Assembly: GCF_013170805.1 (NCBI RefSeq)
Contig: NZ_CP051293.1
Coordinates: 2,114,001-2,178,000, forward strand
Direction of reading: 5' to 3'
DNA length: 64,000 nucleotides
Source: Mesorhizobium sp. NZP2077
Lineage (GTDB): Bacteria > Pseudomonadota > Alphaproteobacteria > Rhizobiales > Rhizobiaceae
The translations under genes and the position numbers were made by a program. Shown one piece after another: positions 19,062-26,549 of the stretch; within the stretch, counting starts at the first letter, position 1; each line of letters opens with the position of its first letter. The notes beneath the pieces were generated by a model. It had not been told where the DNA came from. It ran no database searches and saw nothing but the letters and a program-made list of their open reading frames with translations.

Positions 19062-19646
19062 ATGAAAGGACTTGCCGCACTGACTTGCCTGGCGCTCTGC
19101 GGCGGCTTCGCGCCGGCCGCCGGGCAGGTTTCCGCGCCGGCTGCAGGACAGGTTTCCGCGCCATACAGGATCAAGCCGTCGGATGTGGTGCTGCCGCCCG
19201 ACGTGAAGCTGGGGACCTATCAGCGCACCATCCGTCCGTTCGAGAATTGGACGCTGATCTGCGACGAGAACCTCAAGGCCCGCAAGAAGGTCTGCAACGT
19301 CTCGCAGGTCATCGAGGATGCGTCGGGCAAGATGGCGTTCAGCTGGTCGCTTGCCGCCACGCAGGACGGCAAGCCCTACATGATCCTGCGCACCGCACCG
19401 AACGCCCGAAGCGATGGGCTGGTGTCGCTGAAGTTCGATGGGCTGGGCCAGGCGATCGACGTTCACCTGAACGGCTGCAACGAAATGGTCTGTGTCGGCA
19501 TGTTGCCGGTCGGGCCGGTCATGCGCCAGCAGATCTCAAAGAACGCGACGCCGGCGATCTCCTATCCGACCGTCGACGGCAAGACGATCACCGTGACCGC
19601 AGCAACACTCAAGGGGCTGACGGAGGCCCTTTCGCCAGTCAAATAA
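19062..19646 (+). CDS. Invasion-associated locus B (IalB)-family exported protein
   Basis: A 194-residue protein with a Sec signal peptide (MKGLAALTCLALCGGF) and a short duplicated 'APAAGQVS' stretch just after it. The mature domain has the IalB-family pattern: 'PFENWTLICD', a Cys at 'KKVCNVSQV', and the pair in 'LNGCNEMVCVG' that probably forms a disulfide. The family is named for Bartonella IalB but is widespread in rhizobia as periplasmic or outer-membrane-associated proteins. It starts 8 bp after the autotransporter stop, so it is almost certainly co-transcribed. A role in adhesin maturation or envelope interaction is inferred only from this context. Confidence 0.85.
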   Translation: MKGLAALTCLALCGGFAPAAGQVSAPAAGQVSAPYRIKPSDVVLPPDVKLGTYQRTIRPFENWTLICDENLKARKKVCNVSQVIEDASGKMAFSWSLAATQDGKPYMILRTAPNARSDGLVSLKFDGLGQAIDVHLNGCNEMVCVGMLPVGPVMRQQISKNATPAISYPTVDGKTITVTAATLKGLTEALSPVK

Positions 19647-19659
19647 CCGGGGCAGCACC

Positions 19660-20325
19660 ATGAGCCAGCAGGACCAGTTCATATCCGCAAAACGCAGCAG
19701 CCCGACCGTCGAGGCGGATCGGCAGAGGCTGGTCGAACCCAAGCGGCGCTGGCCACGTGTCGTCGGATTCTCGCTGTTGGGGCTGGTCGTGGCGGGCCTT
19801 GGGTTCGCCGCCGGCAACTATGCCGCGATCGCCAATCTGGTCGGCAGCGCGACGGCCGCGCAGCCTGAGGCAGCCAACCCGGCGCTTCCGGACACGCCTT
19901 TCCTCGAGCATGTCAAGCAAGCCGGGGTGCAGGCCTGTTCGACCATCTATCCGGTACTCGGACAGATTTTGACGACCGGCACGAAATACAGCGTCAAATC
20001 CTTGTGGAACGACCAGGCCGCCGACAAGCATGCTGTCCAGGCCTTTGTCGGCATGGACTATGCGACGGAACGCTATAGCGGCCCTGCCGCCGGCGTCGTT
20101 TTCGCATCGCCCACGGCCTCGGGTTGCGAGGGGGCGATGGTGCGGGTGGCGCCATTCGCCAGCCCATGCGCCGACATCCCGTCCATCCTTCCGCAGGGCA
20201 GCAAGATCACCGACCATCTTGGCCAGGTCGAGGTGTACGAGCTCGGCGGCAACGCTGGTGAAGCCCTTCTGCTGCCGACGGGCAAAAGCTGCGTGGTGAT
20301 CTCCGTCGCTACGGCGGCAAAGTAA
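19660..20325 (+). CDS. Membrane-anchored periplasmic hypothetical protein
   Basis: A 221-residue protein with a basic cytosolic N-terminus (about 30 residues), one transmembrane helix ('VVGFSLLGLVVAGLGFAAGNYAAI') and a periplasmic domain of about 160 residues with four cysteines ('QACSTIYP', 'SGCEGAMV', 'SPCADIPS', 'KSCVVIS'), likely two disulfides. No named domain is recognised. It lies 14 bp after the IalB gene and 33 bp before the next start, inside the same operon as the autotransporter. Function is unknown; an envelope role beside the adhesin is plausible. Confidence 0.75.
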   Translation: MSQQDQFISAKRSSPTVEADRQRLVEPKRRWPRVVGFSLLGLVVAGLGFAAGNYAAIANLVGSATAAQPEAANPALPDTPFLEHVKQAGVQACSTIYPVLGQILTTGTKYSVKSLWNDQAADKHAVQAFVGMDYATERYSGPAAGVVFASPTASGCEGAMVRVAPFASPCADIPSILPQGSKITDHLGQVEVYELGGNAGEALLLPTGKSCVVISVATAAK

Positions 20326-20357
20326 GGCGAGTGGGATCAAGGAAAGGGGTGCCGACC

Positions 20358-20819
20358 ATGAGATTCCGGGCTTTGGCAGTTTTGGGCTTGACCTTGTTGT
20401 GGAGCGGACAAGTCGTCTCGGCCGACCTGGTGGCGCCGTCGGAGCCGCAGCAGGAGGAAAAGGGTATCTGGGCGGCGATCGCCTATTCGCAGGCCGACAG
20501 CAAATACGGCTTCTTCTGGGGCGCCGACAAGCGGCAGGAGGCGAAGGACATCGCGCAGAAATATTGCGAGAACGCCGGTGGAAAGGCCTGCAACGTCGTC
20601 GCCGTCTTCCGCAACCATCGCCATTGGAACGATGACGACGAGACCGGCTTTCCCTACAAGCACTGCGGTGCGCTCGCCCTGGCCGACAAGGTCGAGAACC
20701 GTTTCACGCCCTGGGGCGTGAACTCGGCCGAGACCCGCCGGGAAGCCGAAGACCTCGCCTTGCAGGCCTGCCAGGCATCGGGAGAGAAATGCAAGGTCCG
20801 CGAGTGGGTCTGCACATGA
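20358..20819 (+). CDS. DUF4189-type exported protein
   Basis: About 153 residues from ATG 20358, chosen over 20331 because 'aaggaaagggg' lies just upstream. A signal peptide ('LAVLGLTLLWSGQVVSA') is followed by a compact domain with 'WAAIAYSQADSKYGFFWG', 'A..IAQKYCENAGGKACNVVAVF' (written in two pieces) and 'ALQACQASGEKCKVREWVC'. The repeated Cys pairs and 'A-x-C-x..G-x-x-C' spacing match DUF4189-type secreted domains. Its stop overlaps the next start (ATGA), which implies translational coupling. Molecular function is unknown. Confidence 0.75.
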   Translation: MRFRALAVLGLTLLWSGQVVSADLVAPSEPQQEEKGIWAAIAYSQADSKYGFFWGADKRQEAKDIAQKYCENAGGKACNVVAVFRNHRHWNDDDETGFPYKHCGALALADKVENRFTPWGVNSAETRREAEDLALQACQASGEKCKVREWVCT

Positions 20820-21352
20820 AGCGTGCCTTCAAGGCGGCCTGCGCCTGCGGGGCAATCGCATTCTCGTTGATGTCGCCGGCAGCGGCGCAGCAACAGGTGG
20901 CGGCTGTTCCGGATGGCCCGTCGTCGCTGCGCGAAGTCTACCAGGACTGGAGCGTGGCTTGCTCCGTCCAGGACAATGCGAGGGTCTGCTCGCTTTCGCA
21001 GGACCAGGTCCAGAAGAACGGTCAAAGGCTGCTTGCCGTCGAGATACAGAGACGCGCGGACGGGTCGACGGTGGCTACCTTGCTTCTGCCCTTCGGCATC
21101 TTGCTTGATTCCGGCGTGACGCTCCAGATCGACGATCAGCCGCCCTCGTCCCCGCAGCGCTTCAGGACCTGCTTGCCAACGGGTTGCATCGCGGTGTTTT
21201 CCATTGACCGGTCGGTGCTTGGAAAGCTGAGGGGAGGCGAGGTGCTGAAGCTCAATGTCACGACAGACGCAGAGACGCCGCTGACATTCCCGGTGTCGCT
21301 GCACGGCCTGACCGCGGCGCTCGACCGCATGGTCGCGTTGAGCGCACGATGA
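20816..21352 (+). CDS. Second IalB-family exported protein
   Basis: About 178 residues from ATG 20816, which overlaps the preceding stop by 4 bp. A signal peptide ends at 'SPAAAQQ'. The mature region shows the IalB pattern ('VYQDWSVACSV', 'ARVCSLSQ', 'RFRTCLPTGCIAVF') with the paired cysteines in equivalent positions to the paralogue at 19062. The two share the fold signature but are diverged in sequence. It is the last gene of the adhesin operon; a GC-rich hairpin follows. Probably periplasmic. Confidence 0.82.
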   Translation: MKRAFKAACACGAIAFSLMSPAAAQQQVAAVPDGPSSLREVYQDWSVACSVQDNARVCSLSQDQVQKNGQRLLAVEIQRRADGSTVATLLLPFGILLDSGVTLQIDDQPPSSPQRFRTCLPTGCIAVFSIDRSVLGKLRGGEVLKLNVTTDAETPLTFPVSLHGLTAALDRMVALSAR

Positions 21353-21359
21353 GGAGGCG

Positions 21360-21385
21360 GGCGGCTGCCCTTGATGCCAGCCGCC
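21360..21385 (+). terminator. GC-rich hairpin after the adhesin operon
   Basis: An 8-bp inverted repeat GGCGGCTG / CAGCCGCC with a 10-nt loop lies 8 bp after the last operon stop codon. There is no T-tract, so intrinsic termination is uncertain; it could stabilise the 3' end. Confidence 0.35.
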
Positions 21386-21445
21386 GCCGGGTCTCGTGGA
21401 ACGGTAGTGTGCCGAGGTCGTTTAGTCCCGGTGCAGCGGATCGTG

Positions 21446-21547
21446 ATGATGAAGAAGACCTACGTCAAACCCACGCTTGTGAAACGCGAAAAACTGACTC
21501 GGCGCACCGCGCAAATCGTGGCGTCCGGGGTCATATTGGGTGAGTAA
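21446..21547 (+). CDS. Putative RiPP-precursor-like peptide, 33 residues
   Basis: ATG ATG at 21446 opens a 33-residue ORF ending with TAA at 21547. It begins MMKKTYVKPTLVKREKLT and ends in 'AQIVASGVILGE'. The leader has the YxxPxL motif (Y6, P9, L11) seen in lasso-peptide-type leaders and in the short 'putative RiPP precursor' proteins annotated in rhizobia. The C-terminal half would be the core. No RRE protein, transglutaminase-like protease, asparagine-synthetase-like cyclase, YcaO or transporter is encoded nearby, so it is either an orphan or uses enzymes elsewhere. Weak ribosome-binding site ('cggatcg'). Confidence 0.55.
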   Translation: MMKKTYVKPTLVKREKLTRRTAQIVASGVILGE

Positions 21548-21607
21548 TCCTAGCTTTTTTTCCTCATCGCGGGGTAGAAGTTCCGCGTGATCGTAAGCCT
21601 GAGGTCT

Positions 21608-22318
21608 TCACGGATGTCGCGGCTCGGCTCTCGATTGGTCGCCAACGATAAACGCCGCGCTGGCTTCGCTGACGATTGACACGTGATCCTTGGCCGCCTT
21701 GCCAGCGGCAGCGGCATCGCCGCGCAGGATCGCGGTGACAATGGCGTCATGCTCCTGCCAGGATTTGGCCAACCGACCGGCCAGCCTGAACTGGGCGCGG
21801 CGAAAGGGGGCGAGGCGACTGCGCGTCGTCGCGGTCAGCTCCTGGATGTGCGTGCTGTGGGCGCCGCGATAGAGCCGGCTGTGGAACTCGGTGTTGAAAT
21901 ATTCATAGTCTTCCTCGGCGCCCAGCCGCACCAGCCGCGCCGAGGCCTGGTGCTCGGTCTCGAGCGCGCGGCGTTCGCTGCCGGTCATGCGCTCGGCGCA
22001 GAAGCGCGCGCATATGCCTTCCAGCTCAGCCATGCTTTCGAACATCGAGGTGAGATGCTCCTGCGTGACGACGGCGACAATGGCGCCCCTGTTGGGCCGC
22101 CGCTCGACGAGACCCATGGCGCTGAGCTGGCCGAGCGCCTCGCGCACCGGCGTGCGTGAAACCTCGAAGCGGGCGGCAAGCGAGACCTCATCCAGTTTTT
22201 CGCCCGGACGCAGTACGCCGGTGACGATGCGGTCGCCGATCGCCCGCACCATCTGATCGACGGTCGTGCCCGACCGGATCAACCCGCGCTTTGCCGACAA
22301 ATCTCGATCGCCTCCCAT
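21608..22318 (-). CDS. GntR-family (FCD subfamily) regulator of the biuret operon
   Basis: About 236 residues from ATG 22318; a longer open frame reaches 22534, but the extra segment is rich in Arg/Cys and looks non-coding. The N-terminal winged helix has 'IVTGVLRPGEKLDEVSLAA' and 'VSRTPVREALGQLSAMGLV'. The C-terminal all-helical FCD domain has the metal-ligand pattern 'EYFNTEFHSRLYRGA' and 'HDAIVTAILRGDA'. FCD regulators usually repress catabolic operons until a small carboxylate or amide ligand binds. It is divergent from the biuret/triuret operon, and the roughly 275-bp intergenic region carries that operon's sigma-54 promoter, so it probably modulates it. Confidence 0.85.
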   Translation of the reverse strand: MGGDRDLSAKRGLIRSGTTVDQMVRAIGDRIVTGVLRPGEKLDEVSLAARFEVSRTPVREALGQLSAMGLVERRPNRGAIVAVVTQEHLTSMFESMAELEGICARFCAERMTGSERRALETEHQASARLVRLGAEEDYEYFNTEFHSRLYRGAHSTHIQELTATTRSRLAPFRRAQFRLAGRLAKSWQEHDAIVTAILRGDAAAAGKAAKDHVSIVSEASAAFIVGDQSRAEPRHP

Positions 22319-22461
22319 GCTTCGGCGTCCCAAGCCATGAAATCCTGCGGCCAAACGGCACGATCCCGACTCAGGGCCACACCCTCTATGCCTATGTTTT
22401 AATCTCCATGTCAAATTGGCTGTTTTCAAGGCAAAAAGTGTATGCAATTGCCTCTCACTTG

Positions 22462-22477
22462 TGCATGGCCCATTGCA
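22462..22477 (+). promoter_or_regulatory. Candidate NtrC-type activator site
   Basis: TGCATGGCCCATTGCA is a 16-bp imperfect palindrome resembling the NtrC consensus half-sites TGCAc/gTGCA. It is centred about 75 bp before the predicted start point of the sigma-54 promoter, a normal distance for an enhancer-binding protein. The GntR regulator could also use it. Confidence 0.35.
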
Positions 22478-22516
22478 TCTATCCCTGATTTTATTGGTAA
22501 AATTTCTCCATATGAA

Positions 22517-22533
22517 TTGGCACGGCGATTGCA
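22517..22533 (+). promoter_or_regulatory. Sigma-54 (RpoN) promoter of the biuret operon
   Basis: TTGGCACGGCGATTGCA matches the sigma-54 consensus TTGGCACG-N4-TTGC: GG at 22519-22520 and GC at 22531-22532, with exactly 10 bases between them. Transcription would start near 22544, about 50 bp before the binding-protein ATG. Sigma-54 control fits a nitrogen-scavenging operon under NtrB/NtrC. Confidence 0.8.
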
Positions 22534-22593
22534 TGCACTTTCTTGAGAAGGCGTTAACCGACCCGGAAAAGGGTCCTACAGGGGAGCATTCAC

Positions 22594-23721
22594 ATGACTG
22601 ACCGATTCATGCTTAGCCGCCGCCAGCTGCTCAAGACCTCCGCCGCCGGAGCGGCACTCGGGCTTGCCTCTGCGGCCTTTCCCGTCAGCAGGGCCTTTGC
22701 CGCCGCCGCCACCGTCGGCTTCATCTATGTCGGGCCGAAGGACGACTATGGCTACAACCAGGCGCATGCCGAAGGGGCGGCGACGCTGAAGGGCATCGAG
22801 GGCATCACCGTCGTCGAGGAGGAGAACGTGCCGGAGACGGTCGATGTCCAGAAGACGATGGAATCGATGATCAACCTCGACGGCGCCTCGCTGATCTTCC
22901 CGACCTCGTTCGGCTATTTCGACCCGCATATGCTGGCCATGTGCGCGAAATTCCCCGACGTGCAGTTCCGCCACTGCGGCGGCATGTGGGACAAGGCCAA
23001 GCATCCGATGAATGCCGGATCCTATTTCGGCTATATCGGCATGGGCCAGTATCTCAACGGCGTCGTCGCCGGCCACACCTCGAAGACCAAGAAGCTCGGC
23101 TTCGTCGCCGCCAAGCCGATCCCGCAGGTGCTGCTCAACATCAATTCCTTCCTGCTCGGCGCGCGCTCGGTCGATCCGAGCATCACTTGCCAGGTGATCT
23201 TCACCGGCGAGTGGTCGCTGGCGGTCAAGGAAGCGGAAGCCACCAACGCGCTGGTCGACCAGGGCGCCGACGTCATTACTTGCCATGTCGACAGCCCGAA
23301 AGTGGTGGTAGAGACGGCGGCCGGGCGCGGTGCCTTCGTCTGCGGCTATCACGCTAACCAGAGCCCGCTGGCGCCGGAAAAATATCTCACCGGCGCCGAG
23401 TGGAACTGGGCCAAGGTCTACAAGATGTTCGTCGACGATCTCGTCGCCGGCACGCCGTTGCCCAACTTCACGCGCGGTGGCCTGGCCAACGGCTTCGTCA
23501 AGATGAGCCCGCTCGGCCCCGCCGTCGGTGAACCGGCCCGCAAGCAGTTCGAGGCCACGCTGGCCGAAATGATGAAGGGCGGCTTCGCCGTCATCAAGGG
23601 TCCCCTGAAGAGCAACAAGGGCGTCGTCGTCGCCACCGCGGGCCAGGCCTTCGTCGAAACCGCCATCGAACTCGAAAGCATGGACTATCTGGTCGAGGGC
23701 GTCGTCGGCTCGACCGCGTGA
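22594..23721 (+). CDS. BMP-family ABC transporter substrate-binding protein
   Basis: A 375-residue lipoprotein-like/BMP-type periplasmic binding protein. The N-terminus carries a Tat-type signal ('SRRQLLKTSAAGAALG', twin Arg at residues 9-10) with cleavage near 'AFAAA'. The mature protein has the BMP/PnrA-like fold ('VGFIYVGPKDDYGYNQAHAE', 'GMGQYLNGVVAGHTSKTKK', 'GEWSLAVKEAEATNALVDQG'). The BMP family classically binds nucleosides or purines. Here it is first in an operon with biuret- and triuret-degrading enzymes, so biuret, triuret or a related ureide is the likely ligand (inference). A good ribosome-binding site ('aggggagc') precedes the ATG. Confidence 0.88.
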   Translation: MTDRFMLSRRQLLKTSAAGAALGLASAAFPVSRAFAAAATVGFIYVGPKDDYGYNQAHAEGAATLKGIEGITVVEEENVPETVDVQKTMESMINLDGASLIFPTSFGYFDPHMLAMCAKFPDVQFRHCGGMWDKAKHPMNAGSYFGYIGMGQYLNGVVAGHTSKTKKLGFVAAKPIPQVLLNINSFLLGARSVDPSITCQVIFTGEWSLAVKEAEATNALVDQGADVITCHVDSPKVVVETAAGRGAFVCGYHANQSPLAPEKYLTGAEWNWAKVYKMFVDDLVAGTPLPNFTRGGLANGFVKMSPLGPAVGEPARKQFEATLAEMMKGGFAVIKGPLKSNKGVVVATAGQAFVETAIELESMDYLVEGVVGSTA

Positions 23722-23740
23722 TCCGAGGGAGAACGGGGCG

Positions 23741-24883
23741 ATGACGGATATGGTGACAGGAGCCGGTGTGCCGGCACTATTCGGCGCCAAGGGCTATCCG
23801 GCGGCGCTGGAATGGATCGCGCGGCGGGCGGAGGCTTTCGTCATTCCGCTCGTGGCGCTGATCGTCGGCATGGCTTTGTTCAGCCTGTTCATCGCGCTGG
23901 TCGGCAAGTCGCCGATCCTGCTCTACGAGACCATGTGGCGGGGTGGCTTCGGCTCCTGGTTCTCCATCCAGAACTCGCTGTCGCGGGCCGCACCGCTGCT
24001 TCTGGCGGCGCTGTGCGTAGCGCTGCCGGCGCGGCTTGGCCTCGTCGTCATCGGCGGCGAGGGCGCCATCGTGCTCGGGGGCGTCGGCGCCGCTGCGATC
24101 GGCGTGGCGCTCAGCGGCGCGCCTTCCCCAATCGTCATTCTTGCCATGGGCGTGGCGGGCATGGCCGCCGGCGGCATCTGGATCGGTGCCGTCGGCGCGC
24201 TTCGCCACTACCGGGCCGTCAACGAAACCATCTCCAGCCTGCTGATGGCATACATCGCCATCGCGCTGATGAACCAGCTGGTGGAAGGACCACTGCGCGA
24301 TCCGGCCTCGCTCAACAAGCCGTCGACGCAGCCACTGGCGGGCATCTACCGCATCGGCAACATTCCGGGCATGGACGTGCATTGGGGGCTGGTGGTCGGC
24401 GTCGTTGCCTGCATCCTGTCCTGGGTGCTCATCGAAAAGACCCGCTGGGGCTTCGCCGCGCGCATCGCCGGCGGCAATGTGCGGGCCGCGCAGGTGCAGG
24501 GGCTGGCCGTCGGGCCGCTGATCGTTGGCTTCACGGCGCTCGCCGGTGGCTTTGCCGGGCTTGCCGGCATGCTGGAGGTCGCCGCCGTGCAAGGCAGCGC
24601 CAATGCCTCGCTCGCCGCCGGCTACGGCTATACCGGCATCCTCGTCGCCTTCCTGGCCCGTCACAACCCGCTGGCCATCATCCCGGTCGCCATCCTGCTC
24701 GGCGGCATCGACGCCTCCGGCGGGCTGATCCAGCGCCGCATGGACCTGCCCGACGCCACGGTGCTGGTGCTGCAAGGCATGATCTTCATCGTCATCCTGT
24801 TCAGCGAAACCTTTTACGGCCGCTTCAAGGCCTTCAATCCCGATCTTTGGAAGCGGCCCGATCTGTCGCGGGGGACTGCCTGA
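23741..24883 (+). CDS. ABC transporter permease (BMP-type importer, subunit 1)
   Basis: A 380-residue inner-membrane permease of the branched-chain/BMP-type family (BPD_transp_2 fold) with about 10 hydrophobic segments. It contains the conserved 'AALCVALPARLGLVVIGGEG' region and the cytoplasmic coupling segment 'GFAARIAGGNVRAAQVQGL'. It is the larger of two permeases, as in YufP/YufQ-type nucleoside importers. Its TGA overlaps the next gene's ATG (TGATG), so the two subunits are translated together. It should form the channel with the next gene product. Confidence 0.88.
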   Translation: MTDMVTGAGVPALFGAKGYPAALEWIARRAEAFVIPLVALIVGMALFSLFIALVGKSPILLYETMWRGGFGSWFSIQNSLSRAAPLLLAALCVALPARLGLVVIGGEGAIVLGGVGAAAIGVALSGAPSPIVILAMGVAGMAAGGIWIGAVGALRHYRAVNETISSLLMAYIAIALMNQLVEGPLRDPASLNKPSTQPLAGIYRIGNIPGMDVHWGLVVGVVACILSWVLIEKTRWGFAARIAGGNVRAAQVQGLAVGPLIVGFTALAGGFAGLAGMLEVAAVQGSANASLAAGYGYTGILVAFLARHNPLAIIPVAILLGGIDASGGLIQRRMDLPDATVLVLQGMIFIVILFSETFYGRFKAFNPDLWKRPDLSRGTA

Positions 24884-25809
24884 TGGATGCGACCGAGATC
24901 GGCCTCTGGGGCGTGCCGCTGGCCATATTGGGCGGCGCCATCCGCGTGTCGACGCCGTTCATCTTCGTCTCGCTGGGCGAGGCGATCACCGAGCGGTCCG
25001 GCCGCATCAATCTCGGGCTCGAAGGCACGCTGGTCTTCGGCGCCATGACTGCCTATGCGGTGGCGGTGATGACCAACTCGCCCTGGCTCGGCCTGATTGC
25101 CGCGGCCTTCGCCGGCCTGTGCTTCGGCCTGTTCCACGGCTGGATCTGTAAATTCCGTGGGGTCAACGACATCGCCATCGGCATCGCGCTGATGCTGTTC
25201 GGCTCGGGCCTCGCCTTCTTCTTAGGCAAGCCGTTCATCAAGCCAAAGGCGCCCAACCTGCCGGCCATCCCATTCGGCAGCTGGTCCGATATTCCGCAGG
25301 TGCAGGCGGCACTCGACGTCAACGTGCTGTTCCTGATCGGCGCTGTGCTGTCGGTCATCCTGTGGTGGGCCTTCCGCAACACGCGCGCCGGGCTGATCGT
25401 GCGCGTCGTCGGCGACAGTTCGGATGCCGCACTCGCCATGGGCCTAAACCCAGATACGGTGCGGCTGCTCGCCACCGGCGTCGGCGGCGCACTGGCTGGC
25501 ATCGGCGGCGCCTACCTGTCGCTCTACTATCCCGGCAGCTGGACCGAGCGCATCTCGTCGGGCCAGGGCCTGATGGCGGTGGCGCTGGTCATTTTCGCGC
25601 GCTGGAACCCGCTCGGCTGCTTTGCTGCTGCCCTTCTGTTCGGCGGGGCAGGGGCGCTCGGGCCGGCGCTGCAATCGGTCGGCGTCACGCAAGGCTACTA
25701 TCTGTTCTACGCCGCGCCCTACATCCTCACCCTCATCATCATGATCGCCACCTCGTCGCCGACACGCTCGCTTGCGGGCGCGCCGGGCGAATTGTCGATC
25801 ACCAAATGA
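24883..25809 (+). CDS. ABC transporter permease (BMP-type importer, subunit 2)
   Basis: 308 residues from the ATG at 24883, which overlaps the previous stop; the same frame is open further upstream, but only as read-through of the other permease gene. About eight transmembrane segments are present. The start has '[20 protein letters not shown]' and the coupling loop '[20 protein letters not shown]', both typical of this family. It pairs with subunit 1 and the double ATPase. Immediately after it the short sequence 'accaaatgactgg' is duplicated, probably a replication slip. Confidence 0.88.
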   Translation: MDATEIGLWGVPLAILGGAIRVSTPFIFVSLGEAITERSGRINLGLEGTLVFGAMTAYAVAVMTNSPWLGLIAAAFAGLCFGLFHGWICKFRGVNDIAIGIALMLFGSGLAFFLGKPFIKPKAPNLPAIPFGSWSDIPQVQAALDVNVLFLIGAVLSVILWWAFRNTRAGLIVRVVGDSSDAALAMGLNPDTVRLLATGVGGALAGIGGAYLSLYYPGSWTERISSGQGLMAVALVIFARWNPLGCFAAALLFGGAGALGPALQSVGVTQGYYLFYAAPYILTLIIMIATSSPTRSLAGAPGELSITK

Positions 25810-25837
25810 CTGGCACCAAATGACTGGAGTTTTGCCT

Positions 25838-26539
25838 GTGAACGCCAGAGCCGAATTCACCCAGCACACGATCAATGCCGAGCCTTATCCGTGGCCCTAT
25901 AATGGTGACCTCAGACCCGACAACACGGCGCTGATCATCATCGACATGCAGACCGATTTCTGCGGGCCGGGCGGCTATGTCGACCATATGGGCTACGATC
26001 TGTCGCTGGTGCGGGCGCCGATCGAGCCGATCAAGGCGGTGCTCTCGGCGATGCGGGCCAAGGGCTACGCCATCATCCATACGCGCGAGGGGCATCGGCC
26101 GGATCTTGCCGACCTGCCGGCCAACAAGCGCTGGCGCTCGCGCCGTATCAATGCCGGCATCGGCGACCCCGGTCCGTGCGGGCGCATCCTGGTGCGCGGC
26201 GAGCCGGGCTGGGACATCATCCCCGACCTCTATCCGATCGAAGGCGAACCGATCATCGACAAGCCGGGCAAAGGCTCGTTCTGCGCCACCGATCTCGAGC
26301 TGATCCTCAACCAGCGCGGCATCCAGAATATCGTGCTCACCGGCATCACCACGGATGTCTGCGTGCACACCACCATGCGCGAGGCCAATGACCGTGGCTA
26401 TGAATGCATGATGCTGGAGGATTGCTGCGGGGCGACCGATTACGGCAACCATCTGGCGGCGATCAAGATGATCAAGATGCAGGGCGGCGTCTTCGGCACG
26501 GTGTCGAATTCGAAGGCGCTCGTGGCGCAGCTGCCGTGA
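25838..26539 (+). CDS. biuH: Biuret amidohydrolase
   Basis: 233 residues from GTG 25838 (ggag 8 bp upstream). With this start the isochorismatase-like cysteine hydrolase triad falls at D36 ('IIIDMQTDF'), K142 ('IDKPGKGSF') and C175 ('TTDVCV'). These are the positions known to me for Rhizobium leguminosarum BiuH, and the overall sequence is very similar to that enzyme. The reaction is biuret + H2O to allophanate + NH3 in the cytosol. Context is decisive: importer genes before, a paralogous hydrolase and allophanate hydrolase after. An ATG at 25820 is possible but has no ribosome-binding site. Confidence 0.92.
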   Translation: MNARAEFTQHTINAEPYPWPYNGDLRPDNTALIIIDMQTDFCGPGGYVDHMGYDLSLVRAPIEPIKAVLSAMRAKGYAIIHTREGHRPDLADLPANKRWRSRRINAGIGDPGPCGRILVRGEPGWDIIPDLYPIEGEPIIDKPGKGSFCATDLELILNQRGIQNIVLTGITTDVCVHTTMREANDRGYECMMLEDCCGATDYGNHLAAIKMIKMQGGVFGTVSNSKALVAQLP

Positions 26540-26549
26540 GGAGGCCGCG

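Noticed and set aside
17462..19174. Minus-strand open frame of about 570 codons opposite the autotransporter
   Set aside because: Repetitive Arg/Gly/Asp-rich translation with no family; antisense shadow of the YadA-like repeats.
21353..21607. A lasso-peptide biosynthetic cluster around the 33-residue peptide
   Set aside because: No cyclase, protease, RRE protein or exporter is encoded on either side; only the peptide itself is supported.
23812..24882. N-terminal extension of the second permease
   Set aside because: The extra 357 codons are the alternative frame of the first permease gene and have Arg/Gly-rich composition; ATG 24883 with TGATG overlap is the start.
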